From the NCBI GenBank assembly GCA_937996665.1, contig CALKUU010000079.1:1-34725 (forward strand): a stretch of 34,725 nucleotides of DNA, given 5' to 3'. Under the pieces are notes generated by a model. It did no database searches, was not told where the DNA came from, and worked only from the letters and a program-made list of their open reading frames with translations. The translations under genes were made by a program, and so were the position numbers. Positions within the stretch are counted from its first letter, which is position 1; each line of letters opens with the position of its first letter. Below are positions 8,914 through 18,848 of the stretch, in pieces. Source of the stretch: an uncultured Xenococcaceae cyanobacterium (GTDB lineage Bacteria > Cyanobacteriota > Cyanobacteriia > Cyanobacteriales > Xenococcaceae).

Positions 8914-9468
8914 TCAAGAGAAACCAGCTTGTTCAAAAATATTCTTGGCAGTTAAGTTTAGATTAGCGAAAATTTGATTCTCAATAATCATTTCACCAAT
9001 AAAAGTTTGAGTAGCTTGATTATGAACAGATATAGTTATGGATTGAGAATAAGGGTTAACTAAACAAACTCTGGTTACACCTGACTCTAGATAATCATCA
9101 ACTTTTTCGACAATGCGATCCAGCTTTTGATCTTTACCTACAATTTCAACAATAAGATCAGGAGCAATAGGGCAAAATTCATCTAACATCCAGTTAGAAT
9201 CAAGCCGTTCGTAAGAAATATAGGTTAGTGCAGGTACAGGAAACCAATCACGTTCATTGCATCTAAGTTTCAAAGTCCATTCTGGATAAACTCTGCCTTG
9301 CTTTCCAAAGTGTTGTCGCAAAATCACTAATAATTCAGACTGCATAGCAGCATAAAAACACTTGGAAGTGATACCAGAATTTCTTTGACCACCAACAAAG
9401 CTATTTGGGAAGTAACCTTGCAAAGTGTTTAAAGACTGCCAATTAGACTTATAAGTTGATGTAGACAT
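8914..9468 (-). CDS. Uma2 family endonuclease-like protein (DUF820)
   Basis: A protein of 184 residues from ATG at 9468; the frame is open two codons further to a TTG at 9474, which I consider unlikely. It has the Uma2 layout: a core with RNERDWFPVPALTYIS, then the catalytic block CPIAPDLIVEIVGKDQ followed by KLDRIVEKVDDYLESGVTRVCLVNP. Uma2 proteins share a PD-(D/E)XK fold and are greatly expanded in cyanobacteria; their biological role is unknown and most have no demonstrated nuclease activity. The usual EV-LSP-SD segment reads EIVGKDQ here, a variant. The gene stands alone. The family call is firm; activity is uncertain. Confidence 0.88.
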   Translation of the reverse strand: MSTSTYKSNWQSLNTLQGYFPNSFVGGQRNSGITSKCFYAAMQSELLVILRQHFGKQGRVYPEWTLKLRCNERDWFPVPALTYISYERLDSNWMLDEFCPIAPDLIVEIVGKDQKLDRIVEKVDDYLESGVTRVCLVNPYSQSITISVHNQATQTFIGEMIIENQIFANLNLTAKNIFEQAGFS

Positions 9469-10081
9469 AAACAAATCAGGGTTGAATTTTAAAAAATAAA
9501 CAATAAGTAATTAATTGCGGAGCTAATTTCAATTCAGAATACCAATAATTAATACTTAATTTCCGAATCAAGTATTGCAATCTCAATAATAGTCAAGAAT
9601 AAATTAGCGATTCTAAATTCTACTAAGAGATAAGATTTTTGATCACTACAAGATAATTTATCTAATTAGTATATTACTTCTAATCAAGATTTATAAGTAA
9701 TAATTTAAATCACCAAAATAGATTCTAGTTTAAGCTTAACTATTATGAGTATTCCTCCTCACTCTAAAATTAATTAGCTATTTTATAGCTAGTAAAGCTT
9801 TCTTAATATCAGAAATAATTGTATTACAAAAATAGTTTAAATATAGATAAAGAAACTAAATTATAAAAGGCAAAATTGCTCAAACAAGAATAATAACTCT
9901 AAATTTTACCTATAATTTTTTAGTAAATATGATCGCAAAAGCTACTAATCGTAATTTTTTATGAAAAAATGCAACCGTAAATAATTTAAAATGTTTCCGT
10001 GTTGATGAATTTTTTGCGAAACTCTATACTTCCCTAAAATGCAAAAATACATATATATTAAACACGCTTAAATTAATTACT
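9469..10081. other. long AT-rich intergenic region upstream of alaS
   Basis: More than 600 very AT-rich bases lie between the divergent Uma2 gene and alaS. I find no reading frame of credible length, no RNA gene, and no convincing riboswitch or T-box-like leader. It probably holds both promoters and otherwise decayed sequence. Confidence 0.5.
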
Positions 10082-12739
10082 ATGTCTAATTCTCTTACTT
10101 ATCTAAGCGGTAGTGATATCCGCGATCGCTTCCTTCAGTTCTTTGCAGATCGCCAACACAAAATCCTACCCAGCGCTTCCCTAATTCCTGAAGATCCAAC
10201 CGTTCTCCTGACAATCGCGGGGATGTTACCTTTCAAACCTATTTTCTTAGGACAACGCCAAGCACCTCAACCTCGGGCAACAACTTCCCAAAAATGTATT
10301 CGCACAAACGACATTGAAAATGTCGGGCGCACCGCTAGGCATCATACTTTTTTCGAGATGTTAGGCAACTTTAGTTTCGGTGATTATTTTAAAGAACAAG
10401 CGATCGCCTGGGCATGGGAGCTTTCGACGGAGATCTATAAACTACCTGCTGAACAAATTGTAGTTAGCGTCTTCCGAGAAGATGATGAAGCTTTTGCTAT
10501 TTGGCGCGACCAAATTGGTATTCCCGCTCACCGCATTCAGCGCATGGGAGAAGCGGATAACTTCTGGAAATCTGGAGCAACAGGACCTTGTGGACCTTGC
10601 TCAGAGTTGTATTTTGATTTTCATCCCGAATTGGGAGATGAGAATTTAGATTTAGAAGATGACAGTCGCTTTATCGAGTTTTATAACTTGGTATTTATGG
10701 AATACAACCGCGATGCTGAAGGCAAGCTGACACCATTAGAAAATAAAAATATTGATACTGGTTTAGGTCTAGAAAGGATGGCGCAGATCCTCCAGCAAGT
10801 ACCTAACAACTATGAAACAGATTTAATTCTTCCCATCATTAAAACTGCTGCCGAGATTGCCAAGATTGATTACAACCAAGCTGATGATAAAACCAAAACA
10901 TCACTAAAAGTTATTGGCGATCATGTCCGCTCTGTAGTTCACATGATTTGTGATGGCATCAATGGCTCTAATGTTGGTAGGGGTTATATCCTACGTCGAT
11001 TGATTCGCAGGGTGGTAAGACACGGCAGATTAATAGGGATTGAGGGCAATTTTATTAATCAGGTTGCCGAAACAGCGATCGCCTTGTCTGAAACTGCTTA
11101 TCCTGAAGTTAGAGAAAGAACAGAGCTAATTAAAACCCAGTTAGAAAGAGAAGAAAGCCAGTTTCTCAAAACTCTAGATCGCGGAGAAAGTTTACTAGCT
11201 GAAATTATCACCAACACTAAGCAGGCGACAAGCAAGCAAATTTCTGGTCAAGATGCCTTTGAACTTTATGATACCTATGGTTTCCCTCTAGAGCTTACTC
11301 AAGAAATTGCCGAAGAGCAGGACTTAGAAGTAGATGAGAAAGGTTTTGAATTAGCAATGCAAGAGCAGAAAAAACGCTCTAAAGATTCAACTGGCACAAT
11401 CGATCTAACCACTAAAAATGCTCTAGGAGAAATCGTTAAAGCAAGTGATGATACCAACTTCTTGGGCTATAACGACTTAAGCGCGCAAGCACGCATTCAA
11501 GGCATTGTCATTACGACTGAAGAAGGTTCAAAGAATATAGACTCAGCAACCGCAGGAGATGCAGTCCAAATAGTTCTTGATCAAACTCCTTTTTATGGAG
11601 AATCGGGAGGACAGATAGGCGATCGCGGTTATCTATCTGGAGATCAAGTGGTCATCCGCATTGAAGATGTCCAGAAAGAAGGCAATATTTTTGTTCACCA
11701 AGGCAAAGTAGAGCGAGGCACTATTAAGGTTGGCGATCAAATTCAAGCAACTATTGACCAAACTTGTCGTCGTCGCGTTCAAGCAAACCACACCGCAACT
11801 CACCTTCTACAAGCAGCCTTAAAAAAAGTTGTTGATGATTCAATCTCCCAAGCTGGTTCACTGGTAAATTTTGACCGTTTGCGCTTTGATTTTAATGCAC
11901 CTCAAGCATTAAGTTCTGAGCAAACTCAACAGGTTGAAGATCTTGTTAATACTTGGATTAATGAAGCTCATCAAGCAGATGTTAATGTCATGCCGATCGC
12001 TGATGCCAAGTCTAAAGGTGCAACTGCCATGTTTGGTGAAAAATATGGTGATGAGGTCAGAGTAATTGATTTTCCTGGAGTTTCCATGGAGCTGTGCGGC
12101 GGAACTCATGTCCAAAATACAGCCGAAATTGGAGCTTTTAAAATTATTTCGGAAACTGGGATCTCTTCAGGAATAAGAAGAATTGAGGCAGTTGCAGGTG
12201 CTGCAATTCTTGATTATTTAAATGTGCGGGATCGCGTAGTTAAAGACTTAAGCGCAAAATTTAAAGCCAAACCAGAAGAAATTAGTGATCGCGTTAGCAA
12301 TTTACAAGCTGAGTTAAAATCAACTCAAAAAGAACTAGCCGCGGCAAAACAAGAACTAGCTCTCGCCAAGTCCGATAACCTCATCTCAAAAGCTGAACCA
12401 ATTGGCGAATTTAAGATTTTAGTTACCAATATGGGAGCAATGGATGCCAAATCTCTGCAAGCAGCAGGAGAGAGATTACAACAAAAACTAGGAGAGTCAG
12501 CAGTAGTTGTTGCGTCCGTCCCCAGTGAGGGCAAAGTTAGTTTAGTTGCCGCTTTTAGCTCAAAAGTTGTCAAAGACAAAAAAATGCAAGCAGGCAAATT
12601 TATTGGTGCGATCGCTAAAATCTGTGGTGGTGGCGGTGGTGGCAGACCAAATCTAGCCCAAGCTGGAGGAAGAGATGCCAGTAAATTAGATCAAGCTTTA
12701 GAAGCTGCTAGAGAAAAATTGCTTGAAGGTTTAAGTTAA
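10082..12739 (+). CDS. alaS: alanine--tRNA ligase
   Basis: AlaRS charges tRNA-Ala and edits mischarged Ser/Gly-tRNA. The 885-residue length is typical (about 875-890). Order of domains: catalytic core with [45 protein letters not shown] and [16 protein letters not shown]; tRNA-recognition domain with [18 protein letters not shown] near residue 300; editing domain with the zinc motifs [12 protein letters not shown] near 570 and MELCGGTHV near 670; and the C-terminal C-Ala domain with a coiled-coil-like stretch ([20 protein letters not shown]) and the glycine-rich [15 protein letters not shown] near 850. ATG at 10082 gives the normal N-terminus. It is transcribed alone. Confidence 0.98.
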   Translation: MSNSLTYLSGSDIRDRFLQFFADRQHKILPSASLIPEDPTVLLTIAGMLPFKPIFLGQRQAPQPRATTSQKCIRTNDIENVGRTARHHTFFEMLGNFSFGDYFKEQAIAWAWELSTEIYKLPAEQIVVSVFREDDEAFAIWRDQIGIPAHRIQRMGEADNFWKSGATGPCGPCSELYFDFHPELGDENLDLEDDSRFIEFYNLVFMEYNRDAEGKLTPLENKNIDTGLGLERMAQILQQVPNNYETDLILPIIKTAAEIAKIDYNQADDKTKTSLKVIGDHVRSVVHMICDGINGSNVGRGYILRRLIRRVVRHGRLIGIEGNFINQVAETAIALSETAYPEVRERTELIKTQLEREESQFLKTLDRGESLLAEIITNTKQATSKQISGQDAFELYDTYGFPLELTQEIAEEQDLEVDEKGFELAMQEQKKRSKDSTGTIDLTTKNALGEIVKASDDTNFLGYNDLSAQARIQGIVITTEEGSKNIDSATAGDAVQIVLDQTPFYGESGGQIGDRGYLSGDQVVIRIEDVQKEGNIFVHQGKVERGTIKVGDQIQATIDQTCRRRVQANHTATHLLQAALKKVVDDSISQAGSLVNFDRLRFDFNAPQALSSEQTQQVEDLVNTWINEAHQADVNVMPIADAKSKGATAMFGEKYGDEVRVIDFPGVSMELCGGTHVQNTAEIGAFKIISETGISSGIRRIEAVAGAAILDYLNVRDRVVKDLSAKFKAKPEEISDRVSNLQAELKSTQKELAAAKQELALAKSDNLISKAEPIGEFKILVTNMGAMDAKSLQAAGERLQQKLGESAVVVASVPSEGKVSLVAAFSSKVVKDKKMQAGKFIGAIAKICGGGGGGRPNLAQAGGRDASKLDQALEAAREKLLEGLS

Positions 12740-12846
12740 CTCTTCTCTACAAAGAAAGTCTCTTAAAGCAAAAAAACATAAGTAAATATTATGAGTTTCT
12801 ACTTGTGTTCCCTAACAACTAAAATATATAATTAAGTAATGTTAAA

Positions 12847-12920
12847 GCCTGGGTAGCTCAGACGGTTAGAGCACAAGATTCATATCCTTGTTGTCGGCAG
12901 TTCAATTCTGCCTCCAGGCA
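12847..12920 (+). tRNA. tRNA-Met (CAT anticodon)
   Basis: A 74-base cloverleaf can be drawn: acceptor arms GCCTGGG / TCCAGGC, D-arm GCTC...GAGC, anticodon arm CAAGA-TTCATAT-CCTTG, T-arm GGCAG-TTCAATT-CTGCC, and discriminator A. The anticodon is CAT. The loop (TTCATAT) resembles elongator tRNA-Met rather than the lysidine-modified tRNA-Ile(CAT) with CTCATAA, and the acceptor G1-C72 pair excludes the usual initiator mismatch. The Ile2 alternative cannot be fully excluded. The 3' CCA is not encoded. The last anticodon-stem pair is A31 against C39, a mismatch. Confidence 0.9.
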
Positions 12921-12928
12921 TTACGAAT

Positions 12929-12969
12929 AAATTAAGGACTCATCATTACTTATGATGAGTCCTTAATTT
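12929..12969 (+). terminator. strong hairpin terminator after the tRNA gene
   Basis: A perfect 18-base stem (12929-12946 with 12952-12969; core GGACTCATCAT / ATGATGAGTCC) closes a five-base loop TACTT and ends AATTT. It starts eight bases after the tRNA and is the best hairpin in the window; it would terminate tRNA transcription and, because it is symmetric, might act in both directions. Confidence 0.88.
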
Positions 12970-13106
12970 GCGACAAATAGTTTAATAAAAATCAAAAATT
13001 CCATAACCTCGAACCATGACAATAAAGTCTTTATGGATTTTTACCTTACCTTTATTAATTCACAGTTAGGCTAATTAGGTAATAAATTTTCAGTAGAAAT
13101 TCTTTT

Positions 13107-13202
13107 ATGACTGGTCACGAACTATTGACTCTCGCGCTGCTACTTAGTCCTGGAATGCTTTTATCAGTACTAATTATGGTCACTTTCGCCAAAGGAGGAT
13201 AG
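13107..13202 (+). CDS. putative 31-residue single-helix membrane protein
   Basis: ATG at 13107 opens a 31-residue frame, beginning MTGHELLTLALLLSPGM and ending MVTFAKGG: a short polar N-terminus, one hydrophobic helix, and a basic-glycine tail. This resembles the many tiny photosynthetic subunits (Psb, Pet, Ndh types), but it does not match any that I can name. No clear Shine-Dalgarno sequence precedes it. It sits between the tRNA terminator and the DUF760 gene. Its amphipathic and membrane-like composition, unlike the random-looking surrounding AT-rich sequence, is the main support. Confidence 0.5.
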   Translation: MTGHELLTLALLLSPGMLLSVLIMVTFAKGG

Positions 13203-13279
13203 GCACTAAGCAACAAGCAGAATCCAAAAAGTAAAACTAACAATTTCTAATATTTCAGCCTAAAGACACATAGATGTTT

Positions 13280-13648
13280 CTAATCTTGCTCAGGAAGATT
13301 AGGCGTATCATTCAGAGAAGGAAGATTTAAAGAATCAGAATCAGATAAATGATCTTCTAAGTCTTTTCTTTTTTCCATTTGGCAAAGAAAATAACCAGTC
13401 ATCATTGCTGAGGCTAATAAATGAGCCAAATTCTCGCGGTCTGTTGTTACTTTGATATTGAAGTCACCAGTAGGAAGCATTCCCACTAATCCTTGAACGT
13501 TTTGGGAGATAATCTGCTTGACTTCCGGACTTGCGGAATGTGCAATTCTGGCTAAGACTTCGGGATGTTGCTGACGTAAATATTCCATAAGATTATTACC
13601 GTCTCTATCCGAAGACTCTGACTCTAAAAAATCAAAATTAAATATCAT
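13280..13648 (-). CDS. DUF760 domain-containing protein
   Basis: From ATG at 13648 the protein has 122 residues; the frame extends to a TTG at 13702, which I consider less likely because the conserved part (MIFNFDFLESE...) begins at the ATG. The core has NNLMEYLRQQHPEVLARIAHSASPEVKQIISQNVQGLVGMLP, then FNIKVTTDRENLAHLLASAMMTGYFLCQMEKRKDLE, which matches DUF760, a cyanobacterial and plant-chloroplast family of unknown function. The C-terminal tail is acidic and serine-rich. It is a soluble helical protein. It lies 105 bases downstream of scpB on the same strand, possibly in one operon. Confidence 0.85.
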   Translation of the reverse strand: MIFNFDFLESESSDRDGNNLMEYLRQQHPEVLARIAHSASPEVKQIISQNVQGLVGMLPTGDFNIKVTTDRENLAHLLASAMMTGYFLCQMEKRKDLEDHLSDSDSLNLPSLNDTPNLPEQD

Positions 13649-13753
13649 TCCTAATCCAAATTTTGGATGTACATCAACTCCACTTTGACACAATATAGAC
13701 AAAAACCGCTAGTTTATTTTGAGAAAGCTCTCAAATATCAGCATAATCACTAG

Positions 13754-14227
13754 TTAATTAATTACTAAATTCTCTTTATCAATTTCAAAGTATTGATGAA
13801 ATTTATCGGTAACTTCAAGCCAATAAGAACGACCTTCTGCCTGTGGCCGCTTTCGGATAAAGCCTTGTTCAACTAACTCTGAAACTTGCTGATAGGCACT
13901 ACTGCCTCTTAATTCAATTAAATCACTTTGTAAGACTGGATGCTTAAGAGCGATCGCAGCTAAAGTTCTCAAAGCACCTTTACCTAACTCAGCAGGAATT
14001 AATTCATATAAAAGAGTTTCGTAAACAGATTTAAGTTGCAAACTATAACCTAAATTACTTTCTACGATTTCCAAAGCACTATCTCGATGAGCATAATCAC
14101 TCATCAATTCAATAATCGCTTCTTCAATTTTATCTGGCTCATCTTGCAAAGAAGAAGCAATTTCGGCAACAGCAAGAGGTTGACCTTTAATGTAGAGAAG
14201 TGCTTCAATCTTGATTGCTAATTTCAC
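13754..14227 (-). CDS. scpB: segregation and condensation protein B
   Basis: ScpB is the winged-helix kleisin-interacting subunit of the SMC-ScpAB condensin, which organises and helps segregate the chromosome. The protein runs MKLAIKIEALLYIKGQPLAVAEIAS..., with LRTLAAIALKHPVLQSDLIELRG and LVEQGFIRKRP, typical of the family; about 157 residues. The frame is open to a TTG at 14263, but I prefer the GTG at 14227: the homologous N-terminus starts there and a GGAG lies seven bases upstream. No scpA or smc gene is in the window. DUF760 follows 105 bases later. The start choice is inference; the family call is firm. Confidence 0.9.
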   Translation of the reverse strand: MKLAIKIEALLYIKGQPLAVAEIASSLQDEPDKIEEAIIELMSDYAHRDSALEIVESNLGYSLQLKSVYETLLYELIPAELGKGALRTLAAIALKHPVLQSDLIELRGSSAYQQVSELVEQGFIRKRPQAEGRSYWLEVTDKFHQYFEIDKENLVIN

Positions 14228-14770
14228 TTTTTGACTCCAGTAATAACAAACAAGCAAACTCAAAAAGGCAAGATCATAATAATTCAGAAGAATTTCAACA
14301 AACTAGCTTAATTACTAGAACCAATAAACTCAATTTATGGTTCTAGTAATTTTAATTTCTAATCAAAGATCAACTAACCACTACTTCTATATTTTTTACT
14401 TCATCGTCATTAATTACACTTGGCACACCCAGTAACAGTCAAGCATTAGTTGAAGCTAAACAATAACCTGAGCAGTTATAAGATTGTGATCTTGTCTATT
14501 CAAACAATTCACTAATATGCAAAAGAGTTTTAAATTACCAAGAATTTGGTAAAAAATAGCTACAAAGAAAGAGTAAAGATCATTTTTAAGACAATCTTGC
14601 CATAATAACTAAACTATACAAATCAAACAAAAAGCATAGTTATAAACCTGATATCAAGTTAATAAGACCCAAAACTGAATAATTCAAAGAGTATCAAAAT
14701 TGTGTTCAGATAAACTCAAAATTAAATTTCACAGTCAAATTAACTTTTCCAAATTAACTTTTCACATGAG
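14228..14770. other. intergenic region between ftsZ and scpB
   Basis: About 540 AT-rich bases downstream of ftsZ and upstream of scpB on the same (minus) strand. It holds a strong inverted repeat (14310-14351, listed separately) and presumably the scpB promoter. Short frames on the minus strand near 14360-14430 are under 25 codons and I do not call them genes. Confidence 0.5.
14310..14351. terminator. bidirectional hairpin between ftsZ and scpB
   Basis: AATTACTAGAACCA (14310-14323) is an exact inverted copy of TGGTTCTAGTAATT (14338-14351); further TAAA/TTTA pairing narrows the loop. It lies about 80 bases upstream of the scpB start and 420 bases after the ftsZ stop, so it could end the ftsZ transcript or serve as an operator for scpB. 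T-richness on the plus side (TTTTAATTT) would also suit a plus-strand terminator. Confidence 0.6.
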
Positions 14771-16102
14771 TTAATTTCGAGGAAACCTTCTTTTTTGTAA
14801 AAATTCTGGTATTTCAATCCGACCAGGACTATTTCTTAAAGGAGTTTGTTTCGAAACATCTTTAGGATTAGATTTCTGAGGATCATTCACGGAATCAGGC
14901 TTAACAGCATTTTTATTATTACTGATTAGAGGCATCGACTCAGACAAAGAAGTTTCGCTATCATCATGATCGATTAATCCTTGATTCTCGAATCCTGTAG
15001 CGATCACAGTAATACGAATATCACCTTCCATACTTTCGTCAATTACAGCACCAAAAATAATATTGGCATCTTGATCAACAACTTCATAAACACTTTCTGC
15101 CGCCGCATTCACTTCATGAAGAGTTAAGTCACATCCACCAGTAATATTCATGACAACTCCTTTAGCTCCATTAATTGAAGCTTCTAGTAAAGGAGAAGAT
15201 ACTGCTGTAGCGGCAGCTTCTCTAGCACGAGACTTTCCTGAGCTAACTCCGATACCCATTAAAGCAGAACCAGCATCAGCAACTATAGTTTTGACGTCAG
15301 CAAAATCAACATTAATTAAGCCAGGAATAGTAATGATGTCTGAAATTCCTTGAACACCCTGACGTAAAACATCATCAGCAAAACGAAATGCTTGTTGAAT
15401 AGGAGTCTCTTGAGAAATAACTGATAACAGCTGATTATTAGGAATAGTAATTAAAGTATCTACCCGACTTTTAAAAGCATTCAAACCTTCATCAGCCTGT
15501 AATGTTCTTCTTCTACCTTCAAAAGTAAAAGGACGCGTGACAACTCCAACAGTTAAACAGCCCATTTCTTTAGCTACTTCAGCTACGATTGGTGCTGCAC
15601 CAGTTCCTGTTCCTCCTCCCATGCCAGAGGTAATAAAAACCAAATCAGTATTTTCTAGTGCTTGAGCTATTTCTTCCCGAGACTCTTCCGCAGCTTTTTG
15701 ACCAATTGCAGGATTTCCACCTGCACCTAGACCTTTAGTTATCTTCTGTCCAATTTGTAGCTTTTTAGGAGCAGCCGACTTTGCTAAAGCTTGAGCATCC
15801 GTATTAATCGCCCAAAACTCAATACCCGAAACCTCACTCTCAATCATACGATTGACGGCATTACAACCAGCACCACCTACTCCCATAACCTTGATATTAG
15901 CTAAGTTACTGGGAGTTATTGTATTCTTGATCATATCTTCATTGGTCGATAAGTTACCAGGATTTACGGAAAAAGATTGGTTTTGACAACTACCATTAGG
16001 TGATGTGCTACTTCTATGAACAAACAAGTTGTCGTATTCATGGCCACTGTTATTGTGGGCTTCATTTTGAGGAAGACCATCAATGTTGAGTTTGGAGTTC
16101 AT
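14771..16102 (-). CDS. ftsZ: cell division protein FtsZ
   Basis: FtsZ is the tubulin-like GTPase that polymerises into the division ring. The 443-residue protein has an N-terminal extension of about 65 residues rich in Asn and Ser before the core [17 protein letters not shown] (about 71-87). The tubulin signature [10 protein letters not shown] is at about 162-171, followed by the usual [18 protein letters not shown] block, [14 protein letters not shown] and the C-terminal conserved peptide [17 protein letters not shown], which binds FtsA/ZipA-type partners or SepF in cyanobacteria. ATG at 16102 gives the extended N-terminus; a shorter form starting nearer the core at M57 is conceivable. ftsQ lies 414 bases upstream on the same strand. 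Confidence 0.98.
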   Translation of the reverse strand: MNSKLNIDGLPQNEAHNNSGHEYDNLFVHRSSTSPNGSCQNQSFSVNPGNLSTNEDMIKNTITPSNLANIKVMGVGGAGCNAVNRMIESEVSGIEFWAINTDAQALAKSAAPKKLQIGQKITKGLGAGGNPAIGQKAAEESREEIAQALENTDLVFITSGMGGGTGTGAAPIVAEVAKEMGCLTVGVVTRPFTFEGRRRTLQADEGLNAFKSRVDTLITIPNNQLLSVISQETPIQQAFRFADDVLRQGVQGISDIITIPGLINVDFADVKTIVADAGSALMGIGVSSGKSRAREAAATAVSSPLLEASINGAKGVVMNITGGCDLTLHEVNAAAESVYEVVDQDANIIFGAVIDESMEGDIRITVIATGFENQGLIDHDDSETSLSESMPLISNNKNAVKPDSVNDPQKSNPKDVSKQTPLRNSPGRIEIPEFLQKRRFPRN

Positions 16103-16516
16103 GAGAGGTTATTAAAAAAGGAAGGTATTTATTGGTAAGCGTAAAAGAGATAGTTATCTATACATTTCTTAACTAGAGATGTATGATTTCTGGTCGAGAA
16201 TAAACTAATTATTACTTCGACATCCAGATTCTCAGTAAATTTTTTAATTTTTTGTAATCATAAAACATATAAATTTAAACACGATTTTTTTATAAAAACT
16301 AACAGTACTTTAACCATTTACTATTAAGTAATTAAGATAATAAAGGTTAGAAACACTGATCGTGTAAGACAAAAATGATACTGATACATAAAACTAACTT
16401 AAAAGTAGCAGTTTTGATGTCAAACAATTCTTAAAAGAAAATATCATTTATTCTTAAATAACGATGATTTTGAGCACTTCAATCAAGTTCTTCAATTAAG
16501 TTAATGATAATAATGG
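16103..16516. other. intergenic region between ftsQ and ftsZ
   Basis: This 414-base AT-rich spacer lies between ftsQ and ftsZ, both on the minus strand, and should contain the ftsZ promoter, since it is too long for simple read-through pairing. I find no open frame, RNA gene or strong hairpin in it. Confidence 0.5.
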
Positions 16517-17332
16517 TTATTTCTGTTCTAAGAAAGGAGATGCTGGATTACTCAAATCTAGCCAGGAAGAATTGTGCAAAGCTTTTTCTGAAGAGTTAAG
16601 CGGAAAACTAACCAAATAATTAAACTGTTGCTTAATAAACTTGGGATTAGAGCCGAAACGAACTTTTAAATCCTTAGTAATTAAACTTAGATTACCTGCC
16701 TCATTCCAAATAATTTCTTTGACACCAATGCTGGGATAACTCGAAATCAATTGGAATAGCTTTGCATAAGTTCTTTTGTTCTTATTGGTAAAGTTAACCA
16801 CTTTAATTTTCGTCAAAGGTAACTTTTCTGACCGATAGTTATATAAGCTTGGATCCAACCAATTGCCCTGACGATCTAAAAAGCCTACTTTACCCTCAGA
16901 AATTGCTGTCACTACAGGTACTCTCTCCTGCAAATAGATATTAATAACGGGAGGAAAAATTGTTTTGGTTATACGTGCAGTTTCAATTGCAGAAATCGCT
17001 TCTAAACGAGCAATAATATTTTTACTAGAAACAGTCCAAGGAGATCTCGCATTTAAAAACATGGGTAATTGAGATTGAGTTGATTCGGACTTAGCTACTT
17101 GAATATCAAGATTTTGATAAATTTTTTCTTTATTAATAGAGCGATCGCTATTAATAACAATTTGAGATGGCTTAATGATCTTGCGAGGATATAAAACTAA
17201 AGCTACTAGCAAAGATCCACTAAACAAACCAAGAATTAAGGCTCGCCAAAGATACAATGCCTGTTGTTGACGATGATTAGAATTCAAGTGAGCAAGTTGC
17301 TGCTTTAGCTGGGAATAGGGATTTAAACTCAT
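16517..17332 (-). CDS. ftsQ: cell division protein FtsQ / POTRA-domain protein
   Basis: A 271-residue bitopic membrane protein: about 25 cytoplasmic residues (LKQQLAHLNSNHRQQQ), one membrane helix at about 29-46 (LILGLFSGSLLVALVLYP), then a POTRA domain (about 55-135) with ARITKTIFPPVINIYLQERVPVVTAI and a C-terminal FtsQ-type beta domain. FtsQ links early and late divisome proteins in other bacteria. The position next to ftsZ matches the order in many cyanobacteria. Length fits (about 270). ATG at 17332 is the natural start. It is divergent from the protease gene at 17516, so 17333-17515 holds both promoters. Confidence 0.88.
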   Translation of the reverse strand: MSLNPYSQLKQQLAHLNSNHRQQQALYLWRALILGLFSGSLLVALVLYPRKIIKPSQIVINSDRSINKEKIYQNLDIQVAKSESTQSQLPMFLNARSPWTVSSKNIIARLEAISAIETARITKTIFPPVINIYLQERVPVVTAISEGKVGFLDRQGNWLDPSLYNYRSEKLPLTKIKVVNFTNKNKRTYAKLFQLISSYPSIGVKEIIWNEAGNLSLITKDLKVRFGSNPKFIKQQFNYLVSFPLNSSEKALHNSSWLDLSNPASPFLEQK

Positions 17333-17515
17333 GGAGTAACTAAAGACTTCAATTAATTTATGTTATTTTGGGATCATCTAGATGCCAACTTCAGAATCTC
17401 GATTAACAATCTTGATACTAAAAACACGTACCTTAATAAATAGCTATGATACATTTGATGCTATCTATTTTATTTTCTAGATTTTCACTGACATTATATG
17501 TAAACTAGTTAGATT

Positions 17516-18808
17516 ATGGTAATAACTAAAGGTGGGTTAGTTCTAGGAGCTACTGCCCTTGCACTTTCTACTGTCGCAGTTACTGGTACAGGCATTCATC
17601 TTTCCCAAAGCCAAGCTTTTTTTCAAGAAAGTCCCAAAGAAATAGTCGATGAAGTTTGGCAAATTATTAATCATCAATATGTTGATACTAACTTCAATCA
17701 ACTAGATTGGCAGAACGTGCGTCAAGAATATTTAGGAAAGCCATACAACAATAAAACTGAAGCATATGATGCTGTCAGAGAAATGTTGGAGAAGCTTGGC
17801 GATCCTTATACTCGCTTCATGAACCCCGAAGAGTTCAAAAACATGCAAATTGATACTTCAGGTGAATTAACTGGAGTAGGAATTCAAATCGCTAAAGACG
17901 AAGAATCTGATCGACTTATAGTCATTGCCCCTATCGAAGACACTCCTGCTTTTGAAGCGGGAATTTTAGCTAAAGATATTATCGTCAAAATTAATGATGT
18001 TGATACTAAGGGGATGGATGTTAACGATGCTGTTAGTCTAATTCGTGGTAAACCAGGCAGTTCAGTTTCTTTAACTATTAAAAGATCTCAAGGTGAAGTT
18101 GATTACAAAATTGTTAGAGCGAAAATCAAAATTCACCCCGTTAGAAGCGCACTAAAAGACACTAGTATAGGTAAAGTTGGCTACATTCGACTAACCCAAT
18201 TTAGTGCTCAAGCATCAAGAGAGATGCGTGAGTCGATCGAAGATTTGGAAAAACAGCAGGTTGCTGGTTATGTTCTTGATCTACGTTCTAACCCTGGTGG
18301 TTTACTCTATGCAAGTATTGACATTGCTCGGATGTGGCTAAAAGAGGGCGCAATTGTTTCAACCGTTGATAGATCAGGAGAGAATGAGCGTAAATTTGCT
18401 AACAACAACGCTCTTACTGATAAGCCTTTAGTAATTTTGATCGATGGCGGTTCTGCCAGTGCTAGTGAGATTCTATCTGGTGCGTTGCAAGATAATCAAA
18501 GAGCTGTTTTAGTAGGAACTCAAACTTTTGGTAAAGGTTTAGTACAATCAGTTCGTTCTCTCGGAGATGGCTCAGGACTAGCAGTAACTATTGCCAAATA
18601 TTTAACTCCTAGCGGTCGAGATATCAACAAAGAAGGTATTCCACCTGACTATCTTGTTGAACTGGCAGAAGAAGAAAGGAAAAAATTACAAGGAGACCGA
18701 ACCTTAATCGGTACCCCAGAAGATCCGCAATTTACCAAAGCAATTCAAGTTTTGGGTAAAAAAATTATTGCAGATAAGAATTATCTTGAACGCGCTAGCC
18801 AAAAATAA
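17516..18808 (+). CDS. C-terminal processing protease (S41 family, PDZ domain)
   Basis: A 430-residue exported serine protease. An N-terminal signal segment (about 3-28, GGLVLGATALALSTVAVTGTG) is followed by the helical cap, a PDZ domain (about 105-190: GELTGVGIQIAKDE...IIVKINDVDTKGMDV) and the S41 catalytic domain. The nucleophile is in GGSASASEILSGALQD (Ser near residue 321) and the catalytic Lys in GTQTFGKGLVQS (near 346). Cyanobacteria have three paralogues, CtpA, CtpB and CtpC; CtpA matures the photosystem II D1 protein. This sequence looks like the CtpB/CtpC type, but I cannot choose between them, so no symbol is given. It converges with the 57-residue gene through a shared hairpin. Confidence 0.94.
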   Translation: MVITKGGLVLGATALALSTVAVTGTGIHLSQSQAFFQESPKEIVDEVWQIINHQYVDTNFNQLDWQNVRQEYLGKPYNNKTEAYDAVREMLEKLGDPYTRFMNPEEFKNMQIDTSGELTGVGIQIAKDEESDRLIVIAPIEDTPAFEAGILAKDIIVKINDVDTKGMDVNDAVSLIRGKPGSSVSLTIKRSQGEVDYKIVRAKIKIHPVRSALKDTSIGKVGYIRLTQFSAQASREMRESIEDLEKQQVAGYVLDLRSNPGGLLYASIDIARMWLKEGAIVSTVDRSGENERKFANNNALTDKPLVILIDGGSASASEILSGALQDNQRAVLVGTQTFGKGLVQSVRSLGDGSGLAVTIAKYLTPSGRDINKEGIPPDYLVELAEEERKKLQGDRTLIGTPEDPQFTKAIQVLGKKIIADKNYLERASQK

Positions 18809-18848
18809 TTACGGCTCTTCAACATAAAGTGCAAGATAAAATTTCCAA

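Noticed and set aside
9469-10081. Possible structured leader or riboswitch ahead of alaS
   Set aside because: No consistent stem or known aptamer pattern could be found in this very AT-rich spacer, and T-box leaders are not expected in cyanobacteria.
13649-13702. Extended DUF760 start at TTG 13702
   Set aside because: The conserved sequence begins at the ATG at 13648, and the extra 18 residues look unlike the family.
14360-14430. Minus-strand stretch reading PSVINDDEVKNIEVVVS before a stop
   Set aside because: Preceded in frame by a stop within a few codons and no start codon with a ribosome site; fewer than 25 codons.
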